64,000 bases of DNA from Allobosea sp. AAP35 (GCF_001295925.1 NZ_LJHQ01000024.1:1-64000), one strand, 5' to 3'. Shown: positions 26,401 to 36,319, numbered from the stretch's first letter. A program made the numbers and translations. The notes: a model not told the origin generated them from the letters alone.

Positions 26401-28290
26401 GCCCGGCGTCTTCTGCGGCACCTCGACACCGGCGATCGACGCCGCCTTGGGCGCCCGTTCGCGGCGGGGCCATTGCAGCGCGATCACGCCCAGCGCCAGC
26501 CCGAAGCCGATCAGATCCGTGATCAGGCCCGGCTTGATCAGGGTGAAGGCCGCCGCCAGCATCATGGCCCGTTCGATGTGCGTGGCGCGGGCCAGGAAGA
26601 AGCCGTGCAGCCCGGCTGCGAGAAACAGAGCCCCGCAGGTGGCACTGACCGCCGAGGTTATGATCGTCGGCCAGTCGCCGATCATCAGCAGGGCCGGCTC
26701 GTAGACGAACATGAACGGCACGATGAAGCCGGCCGCGCCGATCTTCACCGACGCCCAGCCGGTCTCCCAGAGGTCGGATTTGGCGAGCCCGGCCGCGGCA
26801 TAGACCGCCAGCGCCACTGGCGGCGTGATCGCGGACATGATCGCGAAATAGAACGCGAACATATGGGCCGCCGGTGCGACGACGCCGAGCTTGACCAGGG
26901 CCGGCACCAGCAGCGCCGTCATGATGATGTAGGCTGGCGTCGTCGGCATGCCCATGCCGAGCAGGATGCCGGCGAACATTGTCAGGATGAGTGCGAGCAG
27001 CAGCGTCTGATCCGCGGCGCTGATGACGAGCTGCGTGAAGACGATGCCGACGCCCGTCAGCGAGATCGCCCCGATCACGATGCCGGCGCAGGCGCAGGCC
27101 AGCGCCACCGCCAGCGTGCCCCTCGCGCCGTCGATCAGCGCGCCGATCAGATTGGCGAAGGTCACCGTGCCGCGTGACGATTTGCGCAGCGCGGCGACCG
27201 GAAAGCAGGCGACCGTGCCGGCAAGCGCCGCCAGCGGGGCGCTGTAGCCGGCGTAGATGATCGCGAGGATGACCGCGACCGGCAGGAAGAGATGGCCGTG
27301 CTCGGAGAGGACGTTGCGCATCCGCGGCAGGTCGGCACGCGGCAGCCCGGCGAGGCCGAGCCGGCGGGCCTCGAAATGCACCGCGCCGAAACAGGCGACA
27401 TAGAACAGGATCGCCGGGATCAGCGCCCAGATCGTCACCTGCGCATAGGAAACGCCGAGGAACTCGGCGAGCACGAAGGCGGCGGCGCCCATGATCGGCG
27501 GCATGATCTGCCCGCCGGTGGAGGCCACCGCCTCGACGCCGCCGGCGAAGGCGGGCCGGAAGCCGGTGCGCTTCATCAGCGGGATCGTCATCGTGCCGGT
27601 GACCATGACATTGGCCACCGCGCTGCCCGAGATCGTGCCGAACAGGCTCGACGAGATCACCGCGACCTTGCCGGGCCCGCCCGAACTGCCGCCAGCGATG
27701 CTCATGGCGAAATCCATGAACAGCCGTCCCGTGCCCGTACGCTCGACGAAAGCGCCAAACAGCACGAAGATCATCACATAGGAGGCCGAGACCGACAGCG
27801 GGATGCCGAAGATTCCTTCGGTCGTCATGAAGAGCTGGTCGAGCAGCCGCATCGGCTCGACCCGTGAGACGAACAGGGCATAGACCAGGAACACCATCGC
27901 CGTGATCGGCAGGGCCCAGCCGATGACCCGGCGCGTCGCTTCGATCAGCGTGACGATCAGGACCACGGCAAAGACCATGTCCAGCGTCGAGAGATCGTCG
28001 ACATAGTAGATGCGGTTGACCAGGTAGTCGTAGTTGAAGAACAGATACAGGATCGGCGCGCTGGCGACGATCATCCAGACATAATCGCTCCAGGACGGAC
28101 CCGAACTGTCGTCTACCGATCTGCGGAAGATCAGGAAGGTCAGCGCCAGCGCAAACAGCAGGTGCATGCCCCGGAAGATCACCGCCTCGGGCGTTCCGGT
28201 CAGGATCACCCAGATATGGTAGAGCGACATCGCGCTGGCCAGCACGGCGATGAGCCAGGCGCTCGGCGACAGGGTTTTCAAGCGCTGCAT
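26398..28290 (-). CDS. TRAP transporter fused permease (4TM/12TM, TAXI type)
   Basis: A 630-residue inner-membrane protein combining the small (DctQ-like) and large (DctM-like) TRAP permease parts, the normal form in TAXI systems. The N-terminal third has about four helices; the C-terminal part carries DctM signatures such as GTISGSAVANVMVTGTMTIP, GGQIMPPIMGAAAFVLAEF and GMGMPTTPAYIIMTALLVPA. It lies about 95 bases downstream of its receptor gene in the same direction. Substrate unknown; characterised TAXI systems import organic acids such as 2-oxoglutarate or glutamate. Confidence 0.93.
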   Translation of the reverse strand: MQRLKTLSPSAWLIAVLASAMSLYHIWVILTGTPEAVIFRGMHLLFALALTFLIFRRSVDDSSGPSWSDYVWMIVASAPILYLFFNYDYLVNRIYYVDDLSTLDMVFAVVLIVTLIEATRRVIGWALPITAMVFLVYALFVSRVEPMRLLDQLFMTTEGIFGIPLSVSASYVMIFVLFGAFVERTGTGRLFMDFAMSIAGGSSGGPGKVAVISSSLFGTISGSAVANVMVTGTMTIPLMKRTGFRPAFAGGVEAVASTGGQIMPPIMGAAAFVLAEFLGVSYAQVTIWALIPAILFYVACFGAVHFEARRLGLAGLPRADLPRMRNVLSEHGHLFLPVAVILAIIYAGYSAPLAALAGTVACFPVAALRKSSRGTVTFANLIGALIDGARGTLAVALACACAGIVIGAISLTGVGIVFTQLVISAADQTLLLALILTMFAGILLGMGMPTTPAYIIMTALLVPALVKLGVVAPAAHMFAFYFAIMSAITPPVALAVYAAAGLAKSDLWETGWASVKIGAAGFIVPFMFVYEPALLMIGDWPTIITSAVSATCGALFLAAGLHGFFLARATHIERAMMLAAAFTLIKPGLITDLIGFGLALGVIALQWPRRERAPKAASIAGVEVPQKTPG

Positions 28291-28385
28291 GGCGCTGCTT
28301 TCATGTCTGGATCAGGCGGGAGGGGTCGTCCGGAGCGCAGCGTGGCGCTCCGGATGGCCAGGCGAGAGACCGTCGAGGCCGCGCC

Positions 28386-29339
28386 TCACTGCGTCGCGAC
28401 GGTGACGCCCTTTTCCTGATAGAACTTCGCCGCGCCGGGATGGAACGGCACGCCGACATCCTCCGCCATGCCCTTCACCGTCAGCCCGGCCACGGCCTTG
28501 CTGGTCGCGGCCAGCGCGGGGATGCTCTCGGCCACCGCCTTGGTCATGGCGTAGATCTGGTCGGCCGGCAGCTTGCAGGACGCGACGAGATGGGTCGCAT
28601 AGCCAATCACCTTCACGTCGCCGTCCTGTTTGGGATAGGTGCCTTTGGGCACGGTCACCAGCGTGTAGCCCGGGTTGAGCTTCTTCATGCCCTCGAGATC
28701 GGCGCTGAGATCGAGCAGCTTGATGTCGCGCGACGAGGCGAGGTCCATGATCGATCCTGCCGGGATCGCCGTCCCGAGCGAAAAGGCCGAAGCCTGCCCG
28801 TCCTGCATCTGCTGCACCGAGTCTGTGTAGGAGACGAAGGAAACCTTCACGTCGCTGTAGCTGAGCCCATGAACCTTCAGCAATTGCCCGGTGATCAGTT
28901 CCCCGGTGTTGCCGCGCGGCTGGGTGGTGATCGCCTTGCCCTTGAGGTCCTTGACGGAGTTGATCCCCGCATTGGCCGGAACCACCATCTGGAAATACTG
29001 CGGATAGAGCGAGGCGATGTTGCAGATATTGGTGTGCTTCTTCGGGAAGGGCGCGTTCCCGGCCAGGCCGTCGACGGTCGAGATCGAGTTGCCGAAGCCG
29101 ATTTCCGCCTTGTTCTCCTCGATGGCGCGGACATTGGCGATGCCCGCGCCCGGCAGCGCCTGCACCGAGAGCCCCGGCACGGCTTTCTCCCAGATATCCT
29201 TGAGCTGTCCGCCGAGCGGCACCCAGACGCCGCCTTGCGGGCCGGTCATCAGCCGCATGTCGGCGGCCTGGGCCGTGGCGGGCAGCAGCGCGCCGACGGC
29301 GCAGGCGAGATACAGATAGGGCTTGAGTCCGAAATTCAT
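28386..29339 (-). CDS. TAXI-family TRAP solute receptor
   Basis: A 317-residue periplasmic binding protein with a signal peptide (MNFGLKPYLYLACAVGALLP, cleavage near AQA-AD). The mature part starts MRLMTGPQGGVWVPLGGQL, the typical TAXI N-terminus, and contains GAGIANVRAIEENKAEIGFGN, VPANAGINSVKDLKGKAITT and LGTAIPAGSIMDLASSRDIK. ATG 29339 has GGGAGA at the right distance. First gene of the receptor-permease pair. Confidence 0.93.
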   Translation of the reverse strand: MNFGLKPYLYLACAVGALLPATAQAADMRLMTGPQGGVWVPLGGQLKDIWEKAVPGLSVQALPGAGIANVRAIEENKAEIGFGNSISTVDGLAGNAPFPKKHTNICNIASLYPQYFQMVVPANAGINSVKDLKGKAITTQPRGNTGELITGQLLKVHGLSYSDVKVSFVSYTDSVQQMQDGQASAFSLGTAIPAGSIMDLASSRDIKLLDLSADLEGMKKLNPGYTLVTVPKGTYPKQDGDVKVIGYATHLVASCKLPADQIYAMTKAVAESIPALAATSKAVAGLTVKGMAEDVGVPFHPGAAKFYQEKGVTVATQ

Positions 29340-29513
29340 GGCGCGTTCTCCCAAGATTATGGTTCTGAAAGCGCCATGTCGTTGCTGCATGTGCGCCCTG
29401 GCGGCGCCCGGTCTTTCGGCCCAGCGCAGCCTCGCTGGTCAAGCTACCGGCTGTGACGCCTGTGGCAAGGCCGGATTTTGACGGCGGCGAAGTCCAGGAT
29501 CCATCCGGACGCC

Positions 29514-30968
29514 TCAGGTGCCGCAGAAGGTGCGGCGCACGCGCTCATGCGGTTGCGGTGGGGTTTCATAAGCCGCGAAGGCCGCGCGCTCCTCGAAAGG
29601 CTCGGCGAGCACGCTCATCAGCGTCTCGAACGGGCCGAAATCATCGCGCTCCTGAGCAGCCTCGATGGCCGCTGCGATGCGGTGATTGCGCGGGATATAG
29701 GCCGGGTTGACCGTCAGCAGCGACCCCTTCGCCGTGCCGGCGCCGCGGTTCCGCCACCGCGCCAGCCAGTCGGCGAGCGCGGGATCATCGCCAAGCGCCG
29801 CGCGCAGCGGTGCCTCATCGGCCAGACCTGCCTGCAGCCGGCTGAGATGGCGGAAGCTCAGGGTGAAATCGGCGCCCTGCGCACTCAGCATTCCGAGGAA
29901 TTCGGCACCCAGCACGGTGTCGGCCTCGCCGTCGCCGGCGAGCCCAAGCTTGCGCGCGATGCCGGTGTCGTAAGCGGCCTGGAAGCGCGGCGCGAAGGCC
30001 TCCAGAGCCGTCTGGGCCAGCGCGACCGCCGCGTCGGTGTCCTCCGCCAAGAGCGGCAGCAGCGCCTCCGCCAGCCGCGTCAGGTTCCACAGCGCGATGC
30101 TCGGCTGATTGCCATAGGCGTAGCGTCCATGGGCATCGATCGCGCTGAAGACGGTCTCCGGATCATAGCCGTCGAGGAAGGCGCAGGGGCCGTAATCGAT
30201 CGTCTCGCCGGAAATCGAGCTGTTGTCGGTGTTCATCACGCCATGGATGAAGCCGACCAGGAGCCAGCGCGCCACGAGATCGGCCTGCGCCGAGATGACC
30301 GCCTCGAGCAGGGCAAGGGTGGGATTGGCAGCCTCGGCGGCGTGGGGATAATGCCGCGCTATGGCATGGTCGGCCAATAGCCGCAGCGCCTCGATGTCCT
30401 GCCGCGCGGCGAAATACTGGAAGCTGCCGATCCGGATATGGCTGGTTGCGACCCGGGTCAGCACCGCGCCGGGCTGGATCTCCTCGCGGATCACCGGAGC
30501 ACCCGTCAGAACAAAGGCGAGCGCGCGCGTCGTCTTGATGCCCAGCGCCGCCATTGCCTCGCTCACGATGTACTCTCGCATCACCGGGCCCAGTGCCGCA
30601 CGGCCATCGCCGCCGCGCGAAAAGCGGGTGCGGCCGGCGCCCTTGAGCTGGATGTCGCGGCGCGTCCCGGCCCGATCGACGACCTCGCCGAGCAGGATGG
30701 CGCGGCCGTCGCCAAGCTGCGGCGAGAACTGCCCGAACTGGTGGCCGGCATAGGCGGTCGCGATCGGCGTCGAGCCCGGCGCCACCGCATTGCCCGCCAG
30801 CATGGCGACACCTTCGGGGCCTTCAAGCCAGGCCGCATCAAGACAAAGCTCGTCGGCCAGCGCTTCATTGAGCCGCACGAGGCGGGGGGCGGGAACCGGC
30901 GTCGGCGGCGTCAACGCGAAGAAGCGCTCAGGCAGCCTGGCATAGCTGTTGTCGAAGGCGATGGGCAT
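29514..30968 (-). CDS. selO: Protein adenylyltransferase SelO (YdiU/UPF0061)
   Basis: SelO is a pseudokinase-fold enzyme that transfers AMP to protein hydroxyl groups in redox control. The 484-residue protein has the family segments PRLVRLNEALADEL, AGHQFGQFSPQLGDGRAILLGE, LKGAGRTRFSRGGDGRAAL, REYIVSEAMAALGIKTTRAL, GFIHGVMNTDNSSISGETID and YGPCAFLDGYDP. The C-terminus ends FCGT, with Cys482 third from the end, where eukaryotic SelO carries selenocysteine. ATG 30968 gives MPIAFDNSYARLPERFF, the usual start. Single gene, divergent from the acyl-CoA synthetase/GNAT gene. Confidence 0.94.
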   Translation of the reverse strand: MPIAFDNSYARLPERFFALTPPTPVPAPRLVRLNEALADELCLDAAWLEGPEGVAMLAGNAVAPGSTPIATAYAGHQFGQFSPQLGDGRAILLGEVVDRAGTRRDIQLKGAGRTRFSRGGDGRAALGPVMREYIVSEAMAALGIKTTRALAFVLTGAPVIREEIQPGAVLTRVATSHIRIGSFQYFAARQDIEALRLLADHAIARHYPHAAEAANPTLALLEAVISAQADLVARWLLVGFIHGVMNTDNSSISGETIDYGPCAFLDGYDPETVFSAIDAHGRYAYGNQPSIALWNLTRLAEALLPLLAEDTDAAVALAQTALEAFAPRFQAAYDTGIARKLGLAGDGEADTVLGAEFLGMLSAQGADFTLSFRHLSRLQAGLADEAPLRAALGDDPALADWLARWRNRGAGTAKGSLLTVNPAYIPRNHRIAAAIEAAQERDDFGPFETLMSVLAEPFEERAAFAAYETPPQPHERVRRTFCGT

Positions 30969-31168
30969 GGCGCGTCCTGTGCACGGGGCGGCAAACCCCT
31001 CTCGTCGAAAGCCGTGGCGGCTGCAAAGGGTTCCCCGACGATGTGGGAGCCGGCTCGCGCGGCGCTTCCTCGACCATGTGGAGATCGGTTTGCACGAAGA
31101 CAACGCGTCGCGGCCCACGCGGGGCGGTTGTCACATATTCCCGGCGCGCATTCTGCTAGGCTTCCGCC

Positions 31169-33805
31169 ATGGCAACGCTCCGACTGAAACGCATGCTCGA
31201 ACCGGCGACGATCGCCGTCGTGGCGCCGCCGGGATCGGCGACTGTGCCGCTGCTTCACGGCATCCAGGCGGGGGGCTATGCCGGCCGGGTCTTCGTGCTC
31301 GGCGGCACGCAGGCCGAGGGTTTCGAGCCCGCCGCCGGCCTGGACGAGCTGCCGCTGCCGGCCGACCTCGTCATCGCCCCGTTCCGGGGCGCGCTGGAGA
31401 CAATCGCGGCGGCGGGTCGCCATGGCTGCGCCGGCGTCCTTATCGTCGATGGGAGCCGCGATGACGCCAGAGCCCTGTGCGAAGCGGCACGCCGCGCCGG
31501 CATCCGGCTGATCGGCCCCGATTCGATCGGGCTGGTCGCGCCCCGGCTGCAGCTGAATGCGAGTTTGGCGCCTGTTGTGCCCAGGGCCGGCAGCATCGCC
31601 CTTGTCGCGCAGTCGAACTCGATTGCCGCTGGCATTCTCGCCTGGGCCGCGCGTCGCGAGGTTGGCTTTTCCGGCGCTGTCACGCTGGGCGCCGCCGGCG
31701 ATGTCGATCTCGCCGATTGCCTCGACCATTTCGGGCTGGACGGCCGCACCCGCGCGATCCTGCTGGCGCTCGACGATGTCGAGGACGCGGCGCGCTTCCT
31801 GTCATCGGCGCGGGCCGCAGCCCGGCTGAAGCCCGTGCTGGTGCTGAAGCCCTGGCGCGCCGCGGCGGCGGCAGGGTCGGAGATGGCGGCCCATACCCAT
31901 GCGGGGCTGATCGTCACCTCCGACCGTGCCCATGATGCCGCCTTCCACCGCGCCGGGCTGCTGCGGGTCAACGATCTCGACGAGCTGTTCGCGGCGGCCG
32001 AGACGCTGGGGCGCACGCGGCCGCTGGCCGGCGGCCGGCTCGCGATCGTCAGCAACGGTTCGGGGCTTGCGGCCCTGGCGGCAGGGCGCCTGGCTCAGCT
32101 CGGCGGCGCGCTCGCGACCCGGATCGACCCAAGCCGCGGCTTGGACATCCGCAAGGAAGAGGCAGTGATCGAGGCCGCGACGCCTGCGGAGTATGGCGCG
32201 GCGGTTTCCAGCCTGATCGAGGATGACGGGGTCGATGCCGTGCTGGCGGTCCATGCACCGTATCTCCTGGCGGAAGCGGAGGCCTGCGCGGAGGCGGTGG
32301 TGGCGGCCGCGAAGGGCGCGCGCAGCACCAAGCCCGTGCTGGCGGCCTGGATCGGCGGCGACGAAACGATCGGCGCCCGCTTCGCAGCGGCCGGGCTGCC
32401 CTCCTTCGCGACGGGGGCCGAGGCGGTGATCGGCTTCCAGCACCTGCTGCGCCATGCCCGCCTGCAGGGCGAACTGATGGCGACGCCCCCTTCCGCAGAA
32501 GAGCGCGCCCCGCCCGACCTGGCGCAGGCGCGCGCGATCGTGTCGGGGGCCTTGGCCCAGCAGCGCGACTGGCTCGATCCCGACGAGGTCGCGGCGCTCC
32601 TGGCGATCTACCACATCCCGGAGCTGCGCCCGGTGGTGGCTGTCGATATCGAGGCGGCGCTGGCCGTGGCGCGGCCTCTGCTCGCGCGTGGCCGGCCCGT
32701 GGCGCTGAAGATCGTCTCCCCCGACATCGCCCACAAATCCGATGTCGGCGGCGTCGCGCTCGATCTGGCGACCGAGGCCGCCATCCAAGAGGCGGCGCAG
32801 ACCATGCTGGCGCGGGTGCGCGCCGAGCGGCCCCAGGCGCGGATCACCGGGCTTGCGGTCCAGCCGATGGCGGAGCGCGCCAAGGCGCGCGAACTGATCG
32901 TTGGCTTTGCCACCGATCCCTGCTTCGGGCCCGTCGTCGTCTTCGGCCGGGGCGGCATCGCCGCCGAGTTGATCGACGACAGCCACGCCGCCCTGCCGCC
33001 GCTCGATCTCGGCCTGGCGAGCCGGCTGATCGCCCGCACCCGCGTCTCGCGCGTGCTTGCGGCCTATCGCGATGTGCCCGCCGCGCGGCTCGATGCGGTC
33101 GCGGCCACGCTCGTCGCCGTGGGGCAGATGGCGGTCGACCTGCCCGAGATCCGGGAACTCGATCTCAACCCGCTCCTGGCCGATGAAACCGGCGTCATCG
33201 CGGTCGATGCCCGCATCATGCTGGAACGTTCGCCGGAGAAGCGCCGTCGCCCCGCGATCCGGCCCTATCCCGGCCACTGGCGACGCGAGGTCGCGCTGCG
33301 TGGCGATGTGCGCTTCTTGCTGAGGCCGATCAGGCCGGAAGACGAGACGGCGATCGGCGCCATGCTGCGCAAGGTCACGCCCGAGGATCTGCGCTTACGC
33401 TTTTTTGCGCCGCTGAAGAGCTTCAGCCACGCCTTCCTCGCCCATCTCACCCAGCTCGATTATGCCCGCGCCATGGCGTTCGTCGCCTTTGAGCAGGCCA
33501 CCGGGGAGGTGGCGGGCGTCGTGCGGCTCCATACCGAACCGGACCATGAGGAGGCCGAATACGCGATCCTGCTGCGCTCCGATCTCAAGGGCATCGGGCT
33601 GGGCTGGACCCTGATGACGCTGATCATCGAATGGGCGAAGGCCGAGGGGCTGAAGACGATCCGCAGCCAGGTGCTGGCCGAGAACACGCGCATGCTCGCG
33701 CTGTGCCGCGAACTCGGCTTCGAGATCGGCTATGATCCCGACGACATCGCGCTGCGCATCGTGACGCTGCCGGTCGAAGCGGCGGTGCTGCGCCTGCGCC
33801 GCTGA
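31169..33805 (+). CDS. Bifunctional NDP-forming acyl-CoA synthetase / GNAT acetyltransferase (PatZ-like)
   Basis: An 878-residue fusion. Residues about 1-450 are the CoA-binding and succinyl-CoA-ligase-like domains of ADP-forming acetyl-CoA synthetase (with LIGPDSIGLV and VAQSNSIAAGILAW). About 455-690 is the ATP-grasp domain (VALKIVSPDIAHKSDVGGVA, GRGGIAAELIDDS, LDLNPLLADETGV). About 710-878 is a GNAT domain (IRPEDETAIGAMLRKVTPED, EYAILLRSDLKGIGLGWTLM, LAENTRMLALCRELGFE). This is the architecture of Pat/PatZ protein lysine acetyltransferases, which modify acetyl-CoA synthetase and other enzymes. The catalytic His of the ligase part appears to be replaced (NSIA where active synthetases have a conserved SQSG context plus a His elsewhere), so ligase activity is doubtful. 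Confidence 0.88.
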   Translation: MATLRLKRMLEPATIAVVAPPGSATVPLLHGIQAGGYAGRVFVLGGTQAEGFEPAAGLDELPLPADLVIAPFRGALETIAAAGRHGCAGVLIVDGSRDDARALCEAARRAGIRLIGPDSIGLVAPRLQLNASLAPVVPRAGSIALVAQSNSIAAGILAWAARREVGFSGAVTLGAAGDVDLADCLDHFGLDGRTRAILLALDDVEDAARFLSSARAAARLKPVLVLKPWRAAAAAGSEMAAHTHAGLIVTSDRAHDAAFHRAGLLRVNDLDELFAAAETLGRTRPLAGGRLAIVSNGSGLAALAAGRLAQLGGALATRIDPSRGLDIRKEEAVIEAATPAEYGAAVSSLIEDDGVDAVLAVHAPYLLAEAEACAEAVVAAAKGARSTKPVLAAWIGGDETIGARFAAAGLPSFATGAEAVIGFQHLLRHARLQGELMATPPSAEERAPPDLAQARAIVSGALAQQRDWLDPDEVAALLAIYHIPELRPVVAVDIEAALAVARPLLARGRPVALKIVSPDIAHKSDVGGVALDLATEAAIQEAAQTMLARVRAERPQARITGLAVQPMAERAKARELIVGFATDPCFGPVVVFGRGGIAAELIDDSHAALPPLDLGLASRLIARTRVSRVLAAYRDVPAARLDAVAATLVAVGQMAVDLPEIRELDLNPLLADETGVIAVDARIMLERSPEKRRRPAIRPYPGHWRREVALRGDVRFLLRPIRPEDETAIGAMLRKVTPEDLRLRFFAPLKSFSHAFLAHLTQLDYARAMAFVAFEQATGEVAGVVRLHTEPDHEEAEYAILLRSDLKGIGLGWTLMTLIIEWAKAEGLKTIRSQVLAENTRMLALCRELGFEIGYDPDDIALRIVTLPVEAAVLRLRR

Positions 33806-33852
33806 CGGGGCGCGTCCCGAGGCACCGGTCAGCAGGGAGGGGCCGATCGCGA

Positions 33853-36129
33853 TCAGGTCCCGATCTGGCGGATTGCGATTGTGTCAAAGGGCGGGAGCTT
33901 GCTGCCCTCCTGCACCATGTCAATCTCGCCGTTGCGCACCCTGAACCGGATCACCGTCCCGCCCGCGCCGCGCCAGTCGGCAGTGTCGCCGTCATCCTCG
34001 TAGAGCTCGCCGCTGGCGCCCTCGACCAGCCCGCAGACCAGGATCTCCCGCTGTTCGGAGATGCCAGCCGGGTCGCCGAGCGGGATCAACGCGCCGGCCC
34101 GCACGAAGAGCGGCAGGCGTCCGAGCGGCGCCGCGACCGTCGCGACCGCGCCGCCCTGGTGGAGCTTGCCCTCGTGCCAGTCATACCAGCCGCCCGGATG
34201 GGCCGGCAGATAGACGCTGCGCTGCGTCGAACCCTCCTCCAGCACCGGCGCGACCAGCACGTCCGGACCCAGCATGAAGGCATCGTCCACGGTCACGGCG
34301 ACGGCGTCCCGCGGGAAGTCGTAGAGGAGCGGGCGGATGGCGGGCGTGCCGTCGCGGCTGGCGCGCCACATCTGCGTGTAGAGATAGGGCATCAGCCGGT
34401 AGCGCAGCGAAATCGCCTCGCGCACCTGCGGCACCATCTCCGGATGCATCCAGGGCAGGTTGACCACACCGTCGTCGTTCCAGGAGTTCATCACCATGCG
34501 CGGCCACAGGCTGCAGAACTCATTGAAACGCACGAAGAGCTCCGGCCCCGGGGTGGGACCATGGAAGCCGCCGACATCGTGGCCGATGCTGAACATCCCC
34601 GACAGGCTCATGTTGAGGCCTTGCGTCAGGTTGTAGCGCAGCGTCTTCCAGGCGGTTTCGTTGTCGCCCGACCAGGTCTGGCCGTAGCGCGAAATGCCGG
34701 CGCAGCCGCCACGCGTGATGGCATATGGCCGCTTCCCGGGTTCGCGCGCGCCTTGAGTCTCATAGGACAGCTTGGTCATCAGCAATGGCTGCGCCGGACG
34801 CGCCAGCGCCTGGCGGAAGGGCCGGCCATCGCCGTCGCAGAGTGCGTCCTCGTCCCAGATCTCGTACTCGTTGTTGTCGTTCCAGACCGTGCTGAAGCCG
34901 TGATCGAGCAGCGCGGTCTCGATGCCCTCGCGCCACCAGGCCCGGCCCTTGGGGTTCGTGTAGTCGAGATGGAAGCCGAGCCCGTCCCAGAACTGCGCGA
35001 CCGCCGGCTCCCCGGTCTGGCCGTCCTTCACCAGGAAGCCGCCATCCAGCGTCTCCTGCAGACGCGGATGGTCATCGAGCAGGCAGGGCTTGAGATTGGC
35101 GACCGTCTGCATGCCGGCTTCGTTCAGCCGCTGCATCGTCGCCTTGGGGTCCGGGAACTTGTCGCGGTTCCAGTTGAAGGCGTAGCGGCGATGGCCGATC
35201 TGCGTATAGCCCGAGCCGAAATGGAACGAGTCGCAGGGGATGCGATGCGTCGCGAGCTTGCCGATGAAGTCGCTGATGCGGGCATCGGCGTCGGGCGCGT
35301 CGGCGATCGCCATGGAGGTGACGCCGAAGCCGAAGGACCACAACGGCGCGAAGGCCTGCCCGCCGGTGAGCCAGGAGAAGCGCTTGACCACGTCGGGCAC
35401 GTTCGGCCCGGCCATGACGTAGTAGTCGAGATCGCCGTCATCGCCTTTCCAGGAGCGGAACAGGCCATGGTAGTTGTCCAGCGTGCAGCCGAAATCGACG
35501 CTGCCGGTCGAGAGGTTGTCGTAGAACACGCCATGCGCGCCCGCAGGCCCGTCGACGATGAAGAAGGGCAGCATCTTGTAGAGCGGGTCCGACAGCTCCG
35601 CGTCGAAGCCGCAGGGGTCGACGGCGTCGATGGCGAAACGCCGCCCGGTCCGGTCGAGCGGGCCGGCCTTGTCGCCCAGCCCGTAATGCCGCTCGGCATA
35701 ATCGCGCGCCATGAAATGCGCGAGCGCGCCGGTGCGCGGCGACATCAGATAGGCCTGGGTCGTGCGGTCCTGCAGGAACGGCTTGTCCTCCCCGGCGCGA
35801 AACCAGGCGATGCCGAAGGGCGACAGCGTGACTTCGGCAGTGAGGCCGCCGGCCGACAGGACGATTTTGCCATCGCTTTCGGCCACGCTCGCCTGCGGGC
35901 AGGCGAAGCCTTCGAGGCTGTCGCGCGGCCGGCCCTCATAGGCCGGCTCCAGCCCGCCGGGGGCGATCGACCAGCCCCGGTCGAGCCGGTAGCCGCCCTG
36001 CGGCTTCAGGGTCACCCGGCCGATGTCGCCTTCGAGGATGCGTACGGTGATCGTCGCGCCGAGCCCGACATCGAACAGGGCGGCTTCGCCGTCGCGGCCG
36101 AGATAGCGGCCTTGCGTGAGGGCTTTCAT
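33853..36129 (-). CDS. Glycoside hydrolase family 31 (alpha-glucosidase type)
   Basis: A 758-residue GH31 enzyme without a signal peptide, so it probably acts on imported oligosaccharides in the cytoplasm. The catalytic nucleophile is D418 in TVWNDNNEYEIW and the acid/base D489 in TWSGDNETAWKTL; SIGHDVGGFHG and YRLMPYLYTQMWRASRDG are further GH31 signatures, and an N-terminal galactose-mutarotase-like and C-terminal beta domain frame the barrel. It follows the sugar ABC transporter genes on the same strand, 190 bases after the ATPase gene, with a palindromic repeat in between. Alpha-glucosides or alpha-xylosides are plausible substrates. Confidence 0.92.
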   Translation of the reverse strand: MKALTQGRYLGRDGEAALFDVGLGATITVRILEGDIGRVTLKPQGGYRLDRGWSIAPGGLEPAYEGRPRDSLEGFACPQASVAESDGKIVLSAGGLTAEVTLSPFGIAWFRAGEDKPFLQDRTTQAYLMSPRTGALAHFMARDYAERHYGLGDKAGPLDRTGRRFAIDAVDPCGFDAELSDPLYKMLPFFIVDGPAGAHGVFYDNLSTGSVDFGCTLDNYHGLFRSWKGDDGDLDYYVMAGPNVPDVVKRFSWLTGGQAFAPLWSFGFGVTSMAIADAPDADARISDFIGKLATHRIPCDSFHFGSGYTQIGHRRYAFNWNRDKFPDPKATMQRLNEAGMQTVANLKPCLLDDHPRLQETLDGGFLVKDGQTGEPAVAQFWDGLGFHLDYTNPKGRAWWREGIETALLDHGFSTVWNDNNEYEIWDEDALCDGDGRPFRQALARPAQPLLMTKLSYETQGAREPGKRPYAITRGGCAGISRYGQTWSGDNETAWKTLRYNLTQGLNMSLSGMFSIGHDVGGFHGPTPGPELFVRFNEFCSLWPRMVMNSWNDDGVVNLPWMHPEMVPQVREAISLRYRLMPYLYTQMWRASRDGTPAIRPLLYDFPRDAVAVTVDDAFMLGPDVLVAPVLEEGSTQRSVYLPAHPGGWYDWHEGKLHQGGAVATVAAPLGRLPLFVRAGALIPLGDPAGISEQREILVCGLVEGASGELYEDDGDTADWRGAGGTVIRFRVRNGEIDMVQEGSKLPPFDTIAIRQIGT

Positions 36130-36180
36130 GGGGTCGTCTCCGGGATCGGACTATCGTTTGGCAGCGTTGAAAGGCTGGTT

Positions 36181-36309
36181 CGGAAACACCCCGTCATCCT
36201 GGGCAAGCGAAGCGCGGCCCGGGATCCATCGTAGAGCAGCGACATTGCCCTATGATGGATCCCGGCCTGCGCCGCTTCGCGGCTTGTCCAGGATGACGCG
36301 GTGTTTCCG
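36181..36309. repeat. Palindromic repeat with GGGATCCATC arms, copy 2
   Basis: Outer arms of 22 bases (36181-36202 and 36288-36309, one mismatch; core CGTCATCCTGG) enclose GGGATCCATCGTAG and CTATGATGGATCCC. It is the same family as 11445-11556. It lies between the ABC ATPase stop and the GH31 start, within what is otherwise one operon, so the hairpin could lower or uncouple GH31 expression. Confidence 0.8.
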
Positions 36310-36319
36310 AGGAGGCGGA

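Noticed and set aside
31128-31160. TTGTCA ... TGCTAG as a sigma-70 promoter for the acyl-CoA synthetase/GNAT gene
   Set aside because: The spacing between the boxes is about 20 bases, longer than the usual 16-18, so I did not list it.
34159-36234. 691-codon open frame antisense to the GH31 gene
   Set aside because: Opposite a gene with intact catalytic motifs; the translation is Arg/Glu/Gly-biased and has no recognisable domain.
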